From positions 496,001-560,000 of the forward strand of contig NZ_BAABBV010000001.1 in NCBI RefSeq assembly GCF_039538145.1: a DNA stretch of 64,000 bases, given 5' to 3'. The stretch comes from Gryllotalpicola daejeonensis. Lineage in GTDB: Bacteria; Actinomycetota; Actinomycetes; Actinomycetales; Microbacteriaceae. Below the pieces are notes generated by a model. That model searched no databases and was not told the DNA's origin. It worked only from the letters and a program-made list of their open reading frames with translations. The translations under genes and the position numbers were made by a program. How positions within the stretch are numbered: position 1 is the stretch's first letter; every line of letters starts with the position of its first letter. Shown piece by piece: positions 19,201 to 29,617 of this stretch.

Positions 19201-19614
19201 TCAGGCGCGGACGAGAACGGTGCCGGCGATCTTGTCGTGGAACCCTCGGTGATCCGAGTCCCACACGAGCGCCGGGATCACGATGCCGAGCAGCACACTG
19301 CGCACGATGGGGCGCCAGAACGCGGGCTGCGAGCCGGGAAGTGCCGAGAGCCTCAAGCCCACGATGCGGTGTCCGATGGAGCCGCCGATCGTCCAGATCG
19401 CGATGATCTGCAGCGCGACGAAGATCGGGTAGCGCGACCAGTCGTTGACCTGGTGCGTGATGAGCCACGAGATCCCGACGGTGATGAACCAGTCGATGAA
19501 GAGCGCGAGGATGCGTCGGCCGAGCCGCCCCACCGAGCCCCGGCCCTGCTCTGGAAGCCCGAGCCGCTCCCCCGGGAAGTTGCTCGGTGCAGCATCCGTC
19601 ACTCGCTCACTCAC
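19201..19614 (-). CDS. RDD family membrane protein
   Basis: A 137-residue protein of the RDD family. The name motif appears as GRLGRRILALFIDWF at about 29-43. Three hydrophobic segments follow (WFITVGISWLIT, YPIFVALQIIAIWTIGG and AFWRPIVRSVLLGIVIPALVW), with the family turn GHRIVGLRL. Some RDD proteins are sodium/proton antiporters; most are uncharacterised. It is divergent from glnA1, and the family often neighbours glnA in actinobacteria. Confidence 0.86.
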   Translation of the reverse strand: MSERVTDAAPSNFPGERLGLPEQGRGSVGRLGRRILALFIDWFITVGISWLITHQVNDWSRYPIFVALQIIAIWTIGGSIGHRIVGLRLSALPGSQPAFWRPIVRSVLLGIVIPALVWDSDHRGFHDKIAGTVLVRA

Positions 19615-19652
19615 GCGTCAATCCTAGGAAGCCGGGGCTGATAGCCTGCCAC

Positions 19653-19690
19653 GTAACAGGCCGGAAACATTTGCGTCACTGCAGAGAAAC
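19653..19690 (+). promoter_or_regulatory. GlnR box upstream of glnA1
   Basis: GTAAC (19653), GAAAC (19664), GTCAC (19675) and GAAAC (19686) are each separated by exactly 6 bases. This is the actinobacterial GlnR consensus gTnAc-n6-GaAAc repeated twice, with ideal spacing. It ends 62 bases before the glnA1 start, so GlnR control of glnA1 by nitrogen supply is very likely. Control of the divergent RDD gene is possible. Confidence 0.88.
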
Positions 19691-19752
19691 GGCCTGCCCA
19701 TACCCTGCAAACGGGCCGCCCCGCGCCCTACCGTCAGCCTTTTGGAGCTTGA

Positions 19753-21177
<1,425 letters not shown>

Positions 21178-21194
21178 TCTCGCTGCACCCGTGA

Positions 21195-21226
21195 GAAGGG
21201 CCTCTGCTTCGGCAGGGGCCCTTCCC
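21195..21226. terminator. Bidirectional hairpin terminator
   Basis: A 13-bp stem (21195-21207 with 21212-21224, one G-U pair) closes on a TTCG loop. It lies between the convergent glnA1 and glnE genes. Confidence 0.85.
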
Positions 21227-21228
21227 CG

Positions 21229-24219
21229 TTAGGAGCTCGCGCCGTAGAAGCCGCGCTCGAAAACCGCGCGCGCGCGCCGGGTGACCGCGAGGTATTCCTC
21301 TTCAAGGCGGCTCGCCGAGCGCGGCGGGTACCCCATCAGCCGCGCGACCCCGTCGAGCTGTACCCGATCGGAAGGCAGGACGTCAGAGGTCTTCGCGGTC
21401 CACAGCGTCATGGCGCTGCGGGCGCGAGACGCGAACACCCACGCGGACCGCAGCAGCTCGGCATCCGCCTCGCTCACCAGGTCGGCCTCGACAGCCGCCT
21501 GGAGCGCGGCGAGCGTCGACGTGGTGCGCAGCGCAGGAAGGCGGGCGGCGTGCCGCAGCTGGATCAGCTGCACGAACCATTCGACGTCGGACAGCGAGCC
21601 GCGCCCGAGCTTCAGATGCCGCGCAGGGTCGGCAGCCTGCGGCAGTCGCTCGGACTCGACGCGCGCCTTGATGCGACGCACCTCGCGGATCTCGGCCGGG
21701 CCGATCGATGCGGGGTAGCGGGTCTGGTCGGCGAGCTTCTCGAAGTCGGCGATCAGCGCGGCGTCACCCGCGGCGCCGCGGCCGCGCAGCAGCGCCTGCG
21801 CCTCCCACGTGAGGGACCAGCGGGCGTAGTAGGCGGCGTATGCCTCGAGCGAGCGCGCCACGGGGCCGTTGCGACCTTCCGGCCGCAAGTCGAGGTCGAG
21901 GTCGAACGGCAGCTTCGGGTCCTCGCTGAGCCGCTTGAGCTCTGCGGCGATGCGCAAAGCGGCGGCGCTGCCCGACTCGCCGCCCGGCGGCACCCGGAAG
22001 ACGTACATCACGTCGGCGTCGGACCCGAACCCGAGCTCGCGGCCGCCGAAGCGCCCCATCGCGATGATCGCGAACTCGAAGCCCTCGGGCTCGGAGTCGC
22101 GGTGCTCGCGGCGCACGGCGGCCAGGAGCGTCTGCAGGTAGACGTCGGTGATGTCGCTGAGCCCCCGCGAGACCTCGTCGATCGAGACGACGCCGAGGAT
22201 GCCGCCGATGGCGAGCCGCAGCACGCCGCGCCGGCGCGCCCAGACCATCGCGTTGGCCACGGATTCCGCGTCGTCGTGGCGCGCGAGCACCGCGTCCCGC
22301 TCCTCCTCCATGACCGCTCGTGGCCGTGGGCGCAGGTCATCGTCCGAGTCGAGCCAGGCGACCGACTCCGGCAGCGAGCCGAGCAGCTCGCCGACATAGC
22401 GGGAGCCCGAGAGCAGGCGGGTGAGCCTGTTCGCCGCGCCTGAGGAGTCGCGCAGCATCCTGAGGAACCAGTGGTGGTCGCCGAGGTCGTCGGACAGGCG
22501 GCGGAAGGTCAGCAGGCCGTAGTCAGGGTCCGCCCCCTCGCTGAACCACTGCAGCATCACGGGCAGCAGAGTGCGCTGGATCGTCGCCGCACGCGAGACG
22601 CCTTCGGTCAGAGCCGCGATGTGCGCGAGGGCGCCGCGCGGGTCGCGGAAGCCGATCGCCGCGAGCCGCGCTTGAGCCTGCTCGGGCGACAGCGCCCGCT
22701 CCCCCATGAGCACGGCCTCGGTGGGAAGAGCCGCGACCGCCGACAGCAGCGGCCGGTAGAACAGCCGCTCGTGCAGGCCGCGCACCCGCCGCTTGATGTC
22801 CGCCCAGCGGTGCGCCAGCTCTGGGGCGCTGCCGGCGAGACCTGTCGCGCGGGCGAGCACGCGCTGCGCGTCCTCGTCCTGCGGCATGAGGTGCGTGCGA
22901 CGCAGCCGGGCGAGTTGCAGCCGGTGCTCCATGAGCCGTAGCGTGCGGTAGTCATTCGCGAACTCGGCCCCCGCATCGCGGCCGACATAGCCGCCCGCGA
23001 CCAGCGCGGCCAGCGCGGGCAGCGTCGCCGATTGATGAACGGATGCATCGACATGCCCGTGCACGAGCTGAAGCAGCTGCACCGTGAACTCGATGTCGCG
23101 CAGCCCACCGGGGCCGAGCTTGAGCTCCCAGTCGACCTCGCCTGGGACGATGTGCTCGACGACGCGCTCGCGCATGCGCTGCACCGACTCGACGAAGCCG
23201 TCGCGCTCCGAGCTCTTCCACACCTGGGGCAGCAGGGCGGTGGTGTACCGCTCCCCCAGGGCAAGGTCGCCTGCGAGCGGGCGCGCTTTGAGCAGCGCCT
23301 GGAATTCCCACGTCTTCGCCCACCGGTCGTAGTACGCGAGGTGCGAGTCGAGCGAGCGAACCAGCGCGCCGTCTTTGCCCTCTGGACGCAGATTCGCGTC
23401 GACCTGCCACAGGCCGGGCTCGACGGCCGGGGCATCCGTGCCCCTCATCGTCAGAATCGCGAGCCGTGTCGCGACGTCCACCGAGCCCTCTGAGACGAAG
23501 ATGACGTCGACGTCGCTGACGTAATTGAGTTCGCGCGCGCCGGCCTTGCCCATGCCGATGATCGCCAGCCCTGTCGCTGCGACCTGCTCGGCCGGGTACT
23601 TGCCCGGCCCCTTGCCGATCGTGCTCGCGCGGGCGACGGCGAGGGATGCCTCGATTGCGGCACCGGCAAGATCCGAAAGGCAGGCGGCGACCGCGTCCAG
23701 GCCGGCCACCGGGTCGGCCTGCTCGAGGTCGAAACTGGCCAGCTGCAGCAGGCGCCTTCGATAGCGGCGCCGAAACGCGTTCCAGCCGTCTTCTTCCACG
23801 AGGGTCGCGATGGGCACGGATGACTGCGCATCGGCGCCGACCGACTCGAGCAGATCGGCGCGCAGCTCGGCTGCCGGCGGCGGCGCGGTGACGGGGGCAT
23901 CGAGCGCGGCGAGCTTCTCGGGGTGCCGCATGAGGAACTCGTGCAGCCCTTCGCTCGCGCCCACGACGCGCGCGACGCGCATGGCGGTGGTGGCGTCGGT
24001 CAGATGCAGGCGCGTCTGTTCGGGCGCGCGGCGCGCCAGCGCGAGCAGACGCTCAAGGGCAGCATCGGGGTCGGCTGCCACCCGGAACAGCTCGAGAGCC
24101 TCATCGGGCCGGGCGTCGAAGAGCTCCTGGAACTCGGCGAGGCGAGCGCGCACCGCCGACAGTTCGCGGAATCCGGCGCGCGCGAGCGCGGTCAGCGAGA
24201 GCGGCTCGTCGACGCGCAT
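21229..24219 (-). CDS. glnE: Bifunctional glutamine synthetase adenylyltransferase/deadenylase
   Basis: A 996-residue regulator that adds AMP to, and removes it from, the GlnA1 tyrosine. Two nucleotidyltransferase domains are visible: the deadenylase half with GARELNYVSDVDVIFVSEG at about 227-245, and the adenylyltransferase half with GGRELGFGSDADVMYVF near residue 726. Each has the G-S-D-x-D metal motif. Between them are helical regulatory segments with GGLRDIEFTVQLLQL; the equivalent RGSLSDVEWFVQLIQL lies after the second domain. It lies 21 bases downstream of glnA2 on the same strand, so the two are likely co-transcribed. The start is ATG 24219 with GAGG 5 bases upstream. Confidence 0.95.
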   Translation of the reverse strand: MRVDEPLSLTALARAGFRELSAVRARLAEFQELFDARPDEALELFRVAADPDAALERLLALARRAPEQTRLHLTDATTAMRVARVVGASEGLHEFLMRHPEKLAALDAPVTAPPPAAELRADLLESVGADAQSSVPIATLVEEDGWNAFRRRYRRRLLQLASFDLEQADPVAGLDAVAACLSDLAGAAIEASLAVARASTIGKGPGKYPAEQVAATGLAIIGMGKAGARELNYVSDVDVIFVSEGSVDVATRLAILTMRGTDAPAVEPGLWQVDANLRPEGKDGALVRSLDSHLAYYDRWAKTWEFQALLKARPLAGDLALGERYTTALLPQVWKSSERDGFVESVQRMRERVVEHIVPGEVDWELKLGPGGLRDIEFTVQLLQLVHGHVDASVHQSATLPALAALVAGGYVGRDAGAEFANDYRTLRLMEHRLQLARLRRTHLMPQDEDAQRVLARATGLAGSAPELAHRWADIKRRVRGLHERLFYRPLLSAVAALPTEAVLMGERALSPEQAQARLAAIGFRDPRGALAHIAALTEGVSRAATIQRTLLPVMLQWFSEGADPDYGLLTFRRLSDDLGDHHWFLRMLRDSSGAANRLTRLLSGSRYVGELLGSLPESVAWLDSDDDLRPRPRAVMEEERDAVLARHDDAESVANAMVWARRRGVLRLAIGGILGVVSIDEVSRGLSDITDVYLQTLLAAVRREHRDSEPEGFEFAIIAMGRFGGRELGFGSDADVMYVFRVPPGGESGSAAALRIAAELKRLSEDPKLPFDLDLDLRPEGRNGPVARSLEAYAAYYARWSLTWEAQALLRGRGAAGDAALIADFEKLADQTRYPASIGPAEIREVRRIKARVESERLPQAADPARHLKLGRGSLSDVEWFVQLIQLRHAARLPALRTTSTLAALQAAVEADLVSEADAELLRSAWVFASRARSAMTLWTAKTSDVLPSDRVQLDGVARLMGYPPRSASRLEEEYLAVTRRARAVFERGFYGASS

Positions 24220-24240
24220 GGAACCTCGGAGCCTTTCTGG

Positions 24241-25584
24241 CTAGAGCAGTTCGAGGTTGCTGCGCAGCTCCCACGGTGTGACCTGGGCGCGGTAGCCGAT
24301 CCACTCCTGGCGCTTGTTGCGCAGCACGTTCTCGTACACCTGCTCGCCGAGCGTCTCGGTGACGAGCTCGGAGCCCTCCATGAGGCGGATGGCCGCCTCG
24401 AGGTTCGACGGCAGCGCCTCGTAGCCGAGGGCCTTGCGCTCGGCGTCGGTCAGGGACCAGACATCCTCTGTGGCCTCCGGCGGAAGGTCGTAGTCCTCCT
24501 GCACGCCCTTGAGCCCAGCGGCGAGCAGCAGCGAGTACGCGAGGTACGGGTTCGCCGCGGAGTCGATTGCGCGGTACTCGACGCGCGCGCTCTGACCCTT
24601 GTTGGGCTTGTAGAGCGGAACGCGCACCAGCGCAGAGCGGTTGTTGTGACCCCAGCTGACGTAGCTCGGCGCCTCGTCACCCGACCACAGGCGCTTGTAC
24701 GAGTTCACGAACTGGTTCGTCACCGCGGCGATCTCAGGCGCGTGGCGCAGCACGCCGGCGATGAACTTCCGCGCGGTCTTCGACAGCTGGTACTGCGCAC
24801 CCGCCTCGTAGAAGGCGTTCGTGTCGCCCTCGAAGAGCGACATGTGGGTGTGCATGCCGCTGCCGGGGTGCCCGGCGAGGGGCTTCGGCATGAAGGTCGC
24901 GTAGACGCCCTGCTCGATCGCGACCTCTTTGACGACCGTGCGGAACGTCATGATGTTGTCCGCGGTCGTCAGCGCGTCGGCGTAACGCAGGTCGATCTCG
25001 TTCTGGCCCGGGCCGGCCTCGTGGTGGCTGAATTCGACGGAGATGCCGAGGTCCTCAAGCATCCGCACCGCACGACGACGGAAGTCGTGCGCCGTGCCCC
25101 CGGGCACGTTGTCGAAGTAGCCGGCCGCGTCGACGGGCTCGGGGCCGCCCTCGCCGAAGCGCGCGGACTTGAGCAGGTAGAACTCGATCTCGGGGTGGGT
25201 GTAGAACGTGAAGCCCGCCTCGGCCGCCTTCTCGAGCGTGCGCTTGAGCACGTTGCGCGGGTCGGCGACGGCCGGCTCGCCGTCGGGCGTCGTGATGTCG
25301 CAGAACATGCGCGCGGTCGGGTCGATCTCGCCACGCCAGGGCAGGATCTGGAACGTCGTCGGGTCGGGGTGGGCGAGCAGATCGGATTCGTAGGCGCGCG
25401 TCAGGCCTTCGATCGCGGAGCCGTCGAAACCGAGCCCCTCCGTGAACGCGCCCTCGACCTCGGCCGGCGCGAGTGCGACCGACTTGAGCGTGCCGACGAC
25501 GTCGGTGAACCATAGGCGGACGAACTTGACGCCGCGCTCCTCGATGGTGCGCAGAACGAAGTCCCGCTGCTTGTCCATGGACAT
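24241..25584 (-). CDS. glnA2: Glutamine synthetase type I, second copy (GlnA2)
   Basis: A 447-residue GSI homologue with the catalytic blocks EIEFYLL, GPGQNEIDLRYADAL, SGMHTHMSLFEGD, NQFVNSYKRLWSGDEAP, and RVEYRAIDSAANPYLAYSLLL. It is shorter than GlnA1 and matches the unregulated GSI class and the conserved glnA1-glnE-glnA2 order of actinobacteria. A YDLPPEATED block exists at the place of the adenylylation site, so the sequence alone does not exclude modification. Some GlnA2-like enzymes act on other amines, so glutamine synthesis is not certain. The start is ATG 25584 with GGAAGGG 5 bases upstream; a second ATG is two codons in. Confidence 0.93.
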   Translation of the reverse strand: MSMDKQRDFVLRTIEERGVKFVRLWFTDVVGTLKSVALAPAEVEGAFTEGLGFDGSAIEGLTRAYESDLLAHPDPTTFQILPWRGEIDPTARMFCDITTPDGEPAVADPRNVLKRTLEKAAEAGFTFYTHPEIEFYLLKSARFGEGGPEPVDAAGYFDNVPGGTAHDFRRRAVRMLEDLGISVEFSHHEAGPGQNEIDLRYADALTTADNIMTFRTVVKEVAIEQGVYATFMPKPLAGHPGSGMHTHMSLFEGDTNAFYEAGAQYQLSKTARKFIAGVLRHAPEIAAVTNQFVNSYKRLWSGDEAPSYVSWGHNNRSALVRVPLYKPNKGQSARVEYRAIDSAANPYLAYSLLLAAGLKGVQEDYDLPPEATEDVWSLTDAERKALGYEALPSNLEAAIRLMEGSELVTETLGEQVYENVLRNKRQEWIGYRAQVTPWELRSNLELL

Positions 25585-25640
25585 AGGGTCCCTTCCCTTC
25601 CGTCCTCAGGCTAGTGGATGCCGCTACCTAGACTTGAGCT

Positions 25641-26504
25641 ATGACACAGGAGAACTCCGCGTCGTCTGCCATGCGCGAAGAAGCGCCATACGGCGGTGCC
25701 ACTCAGAACCTCAAGCGAGTGCGCACCCGCCACTTCGCCAACGCGAAGAAGAACGGCATCAAGATCACGGGCCTGACGAGCTACGACCAGCTCACGGCGC
25801 GCATCTTCGACGAGGCCGGCATCGACTTCCTGCTCGTCGGCGACTCGGCTGGCAACAACGTGTTCGGCTACGAGACGACGCTGCCCGTCACCGTCGACGA
25901 GCTCATTCCGCTGGTGCGCGCGGTGGCCGGTGCCGCATCCCGCGCGTTCGTGATCGCAGACATGCCGTTCGGCTCATATGAGGCGAACACCAGGGATGCC
26001 GTGCACACCGCGATCCGCATGATGAAAGAGACCGGCGCTCATGCCGTGAAGCTCGAGGGAGGCATCCGCTCGGCCGATCAGATCCGTCACATCGTCGATG
26101 CGGGCATCCCGGTGATGGCGCACATCGGGTTCACGCCGCAGAGCGAGCACCAGCTCGGCGGCCACGTCATCCAGGGCCGCGGCGCCGGCGAAGATCAGCT
26201 GCTGGCCGATGCCAAAGCCGTCGAAGAGGCAGGGGCGTTCGCCGTCGTGCTCGAGATGGTGCCGGCGGATGCCGCGGCGAAGGTGACGGCGGCGCTGTCG
26301 ATCCCGACCATCAGCGTCGGCGCGGGCCCGCACTGCGACGGGCAGCTGCTTGTGTGGACCGACTGGGCGGGGCTCACTCAGGGGCGCATCCCGAAGTTCG
26401 TCAAGCAGTACGCCCAGATCGGGCAGACCCTGCGCGACGCGGCGACCGCGTGGAAGTCGGACGTCGAGAACGGCGAGTACCCGGGGCCCGAGAACAGTTA
26501 CTGA
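25641..26504 (+). CDS. panB: 3-methyl-2-oxobutanoate hydroxymethyltransferase
   Basis: A 287-residue TIM-barrel enzyme of pantothenate synthesis; it adds a one-carbon unit from methylene-tetrahydrofolate to ketoisovalerate to give ketopantoate. Family blocks are FLLVGDSAGNNVFGY, DMPFGSYE, VKLEGG, PVMAHIGFTPQ, and TISVGAGPHCDGQLLVW. It diverges from glnA2. No panC or panE lies nearby in the window. Confidence 0.94.
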   Translation: MTQENSASSAMREEAPYGGATQNLKRVRTRHFANAKKNGIKITGLTSYDQLTARIFDEAGIDFLLVGDSAGNNVFGYETTLPVTVDELIPLVRAVAGAASRAFVIADMPFGSYEANTRDAVHTAIRMMKETGAHAVKLEGGIRSADQIRHIVDAGIPVMAHIGFTPQSEHQLGGHVIQGRGAGEDQLLADAKAVEEAGAFAVVLEMVPADAAAKVTAALSIPTISVGAGPHCDGQLLVWTDWAGLTQGRIPKFVKQYAQIGQTLRDAATAWKSDVENGEYPGPENSY

Positions 26505-26557
26505 TCGTTTCGAGACGCGCGCCTCGCAAGCCTCGCCGTGCTCCTCAACGAACGTGA

Positions 26558-26758
26558 TCAGCGGTCCTCCGCGGCGTCTTCCTCAGCCCACTTGGCGCTG
26601 TTCTCACGCAGCTTGTCGAGCGCGTGCTCGGCCTCCTCGCGTGTGTTGAACGGCCCGATGCGCTGCAGCGCCGGGGAGACAAAGCCCTGCTCGACCGCGC
26701 CGGTCTTGTCGTTGTACCACCACTTCTTCTCGATACCGGGCTCCGGTGCATCGCTCAT
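26558..26758 (-). CDS. Small SPOR domain-like protein
   Basis: A 66-residue soluble protein: KKWWYNDKTGAVEQGF, then RIGPFNTREEAEHALDKLRENS and an acidic tail. This matches the short actinobacterial proteins annotated as SPOR-domain proteins and found beside map. Whether they bind denuded glycan like true SPOR domains is unknown. ATG 26758 is only 12 bases from the divergent map start, and TACGAT lies 7 bases upstream on its strand, suggesting a leaderless message. Confidence 0.8.
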   Translation of the reverse strand: MSDAPEPGIEKKWWYNDKTGAVEQGFVSPALQRIGPFNTREEAEHALDKLRENSAKWAEEDAAEDR

Positions 26759-26768
26759 AAGCTTGATC
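26758..26768. promoter_or_regulatory. Back-to-back -10 elements for leaderless map and SPOR genes
   Basis: TAAGCT at 26758-26763 is 7 bases before the map ATG on the plus strand. TACGAT on the minus strand ends 4-7 bases before the SPOR ATG. Neither gene has a Shine-Dalgarno site or room for one. The -35 elements are not clear, so this is tentative. Confidence 0.45.
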
Positions 26769-26770
26769 GT

Positions 26771-27637
26771 ATGCCCAAGGATTCCGCCGGTCACCTGACT
26801 CCTGGCCGCGTCTCGGCGCGCCTCTCGGTTCCCTCGGACATTCCCCGGCCGGAATACGTCGGCAAGCCGCTGCCCGAGAAGAACACGGCAGGCGACGTCT
26901 ATACGCCCGACGAAGTCGAGCTCATCCGCGAATCCGGTCGCATCGCCGCGCAGGCGATCGAACTCGTCGGCCGGCACGCGAAGCCGGGCGTCACCACCGA
27001 CGAGCTCGACCGCATCGGCCACGAGTTCCTTGTCGCAAACGGCGCCTACCCTTCGACGCTCGGCTACCGCGGCTACCCGAAGTCGATCTGCTCGTCCGTG
27101 AACGAGGTGATCTGCCACGGCATCCCCGATGACACGGTCCTCGAAGACGGTGACATCGTGAACATCGACATCACCGCGTTCAAGAACGGTTTCCACGGCG
27201 ACAGCAACCAGACCTTCGTGGTCGGCGAGGCGAAGCAGGAGGTCGTCGACCTCATCGAGCGCACGCGCGAGGCGCTGAACCGCGGCATCAAGGCCGTTGC
27301 GCCCGGCCGGCAGGTGAACGTCATCGGGCGTGCGATCGAGGCATACGCGAAGCGCTTCGGCTATGGGGTCGTCCGTGACTTCACCGGCCACGGCGTCGGC
27401 CGCTCATTCCACTCGGGGCTGATCATCCCCCACTACGACTCGGCACCGATGTACGACACCGTCATGGAGCCCGGCATGGTCTTCACCATCGAGCCGATGC
27501 TGACGCTCGGCGGCATCGCATGGGATATGTGGGACGACGACTGGACCGTCACGACGCGCGACAAGTCGCTCACCGCGCAGTTCGAGCACACTCTCGTGGT
27601 CACGGAGCGCGGCGCCGAGGTGCTCACGCTTCCGTAA
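26771..27637 (+). CDS. map: Type I methionine aminopeptidase
   Basis: A 288-residue enzyme that removes the initiator methionine from new proteins. The five metal ligands appear in order: D in VNIDITAF, D in GFHGDSNQTF, H in TGHGVGRSFH, E in IEPMLTLGG, and E in QFEHTLVVTE. An N-terminal extension of about 45 residues before the catalytic fold, typical of actinobacterial MetAP1c, includes VSARLSVPSDIPRPEYVGK. The start is ATG 26771; the frame is open further upstream inside the SPOR gene but that is antisense. ppgK follows by 21 bases. Confidence 0.95.
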   Translation: MPKDSAGHLTPGRVSARLSVPSDIPRPEYVGKPLPEKNTAGDVYTPDEVELIRESGRIAAQAIELVGRHAKPGVTTDELDRIGHEFLVANGAYPSTLGYRGYPKSICSSVNEVICHGIPDDTVLEDGDIVNIDITAFKNGFHGDSNQTFVVGEAKQEVVDLIERTREALNRGIKAVAPGRQVNVIGRAIEAYAKRFGYGVVRDFTGHGVGRSFHSGLIIPHYDSAPMYDTVMEPGMVFTIEPMLTLGGIAWDMWDDDWTVTTRDKSLTAQFEHTLVVTERGAEVLTLP

Positions 27638-27658
27638 TCGCTCCGATAATCTGTCGCC

Positions 27659-28450
27659 ATGACGACCCACGCGAGCTCAGTCATCTCGGCCACATCAGGC
27701 ACGACGACCGCGATCGGCATCGACATCGGAGGAACGGGCATCAAGGGCGGGGTCGTCGACCTCGCGACCGGTGCGCTCGTCACACCGCGCGTCAAGCTCT
27801 CGACGCCGGAGGGTGGCAAGCCCGACGACATCGCAGAGACCACGAAGCAGGTTCTCGACCAGCTCGAGGCCGACCCGCACCTGCCGATCGGCATCGACTT
27901 CCCTGCCGTCGTGCAGCACGGCAAGACGATGTCGGCGGCGAACGTCTCGAAGAAGTGGATCGGATTCGAGGCCGAGAAGTTCTTCGAAGAGAAGCTGGGC
28001 CGTCCGATCCTGTTCGTCAACGACGCGGACGCAGCCGGATTCGCCGAGACCGAGTACGGCGCAGCGAAGGGTCGCAAAGGCGTCGTCATGCTCACGACGC
28101 TCGGCACCGGTATCGGCTCCGCACTCATCGTCGACGGATTCCTCGTGCCCAACACCGAGCTCGGCCACCTCGAGATCGACGGTCACGACGCAGAGAAGAA
28201 GGCCGCGTTCTCGGCGAAGGAGCGCGAGGACCTCTCGTGGGAGAAGTGGGGCAAGCGCCTCACGAAGTACTACCAGGCGCTCGAGAAGCTCTTCTCGCCC
28301 GACCTCTTCATCGTGGGCGGCGGTGTCAGCAAGCACTTCGACGAGTGGGGCAAGTTCGTCGAGATCCACACCGAGATGATCCCGGCGCAATTCCTCAACA
28401 ACGCGGGCATCCTCGGAGCCGCGGCGCTTGCCGCGAAGTCGAAGCCCTGA
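27659..28450 (+). CDS. ppgK: Polyphosphate glucokinase
   Basis: A 263-residue ROK-family sugar kinase that phosphorylates glucose using polyphosphate or ATP. The phosphate loop GIDIGGTGIKGGVVDL (about residues 20-35) and TTLGTGIGSALIVDG fit PPGK, as does the absence of the ROK zinc cysteines. The family is typical of actinobacteria. It follows map closely, likely as one transcript. The convergent rnpB begins 10 bases after its stop. Confidence 0.92.
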   Translation: MTTHASSVISATSGTTTAIGIDIGGTGIKGGVVDLATGALVTPRVKLSTPEGGKPDDIAETTKQVLDQLEADPHLPIGIDFPAVVQHGKTMSAANVSKKWIGFEAEKFFEEKLGRPILFVNDADAAGFAETEYGAAKGRKGVVMLTTLGTGIGSALIVDGFLVPNTELGHLEIDGHDAEKKAAFSAKEREDLSWEKWGKRLTKYYQALEKLFSPDLFIVGGGVSKHFDEWGKFVEIHTEMIPAQFLNNAGILGAAALAAKSKP

Positions 28451-28460
28451 GCCTGAACGG

Positions 28461-28837
<377 letters not shown>

Positions 28838-28876
28838 TGACCTGGAGTCTACCGGCGGCGGGTGATCAGCGAGCGC

Positions 28877-29605
28877 TTACGAGTTCTCGTCCCTGACCAG
28901 GATCGCGCCGGAATCGCTGTCGATCAGCACCTCGTCCGGGTCGGCTGCACGGACCGCCGCAAGGTCGCTCGGCGCCAGCGTCAGGTTCGTGCCGAGGTTC
29001 ACTCCCCCGCGCACGGCAGCGGCGCCGACGCCGTAGCGCGCCCGCTGACGCTCATACAGATCGAGCAGCTCCTGCGGAATCCCCTGCGCGACCACCATGC
29101 GGTCGGCTGCCGCGTCATCCCGCTCGCGCTCGAAGCGCGCGATCTCGGCGTCGCGCGCCGCAGTGAGCGAGTCGACGGATGCCGCAAGCTGCTCCTGCTC
29201 CGCGCGGATGCCCGCAACTTCCTGCTCGGCGGCCTCTGCCCGCTCCATGACCTCCAGCTCGGCATCCTCGAGTGTCGAGCGGCGCCGCTGCAGCGAAGCG
29301 ATTTCGGCTTCGAGGCCCTCGATGTCCTTGGCGGACGACGAGGCCTGAAGCCGCTCGGTGTCGCGCGTCAGCCGCTGCTGCACGACCGCGATGTCCGACT
29401 CGAGGCGCTGCTGCTCAGCCTTGGCGTCCTCGAGACGGCCCGTCGCCTCGACGAGGCGCGCCCGCAGCTGCTCGGCCTGCGGCTTGAGCTCGTCGAGTTG
29501 CTTGGCCTGGGGCAGATTCTTCAGGCTGTGGGCGACCCGGGTGAGCCGATTGTCGTTCTCCTGCAGCCGAAGCAGCTCCTTCTGATGCGCGGGGGATGCT
29601 TTCAT
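28877..29605 (-). CDS. CT398-like coiled-coil protein with a cysteine-free ribbon
   Basis: A 242-residue protein. Residues about 5-175 form a long coiled-coil hairpin (repeated E/L/A/R heptads such as LKPQAEQLRARLVEATGRLED). The C-terminal region corresponds to the zinc ribbon of CT398-type proteins, with LTLAPSDLAAVRAADPDEVL and GAILVRDENS, but all four zinc cysteines are absent; the positions read Gly, Asn or Ser. The family is often placed between nif3 and rnpB, as here. Possible roles in the literature include secretion or flagellar-like assembly elsewhere; none is established for actinobacteria. It starts 12 bases after nif3. Confidence 0.83.
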   Translation of the reverse strand: MKASPAHQKELLRLQENDNRLTRVAHSLKNLPQAKQLDELKPQAEQLRARLVEATGRLEDAKAEQQRLESDIAVVQQRLTRDTERLQASSSAKDIEGLEAEIASLQRRRSTLEDAELEVMERAEAAEQEVAGIRAEQEQLAASVDSLTAARDAEIARFERERDDAAADRMVVAQGIPQELLDLYERQRARYGVGAAAVRGGVNLGTNLTLAPSDLAAVRAADPDEVLIDSDSGAILVRDENS

Positions 29606-29617
29606 CTGTCTCTTTCT

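Noticed and set aside
23923..25515. 530-codon plus-strand frame over glnE and glnA2
   Set aside because: Antisense to two firm genes and without any domain.
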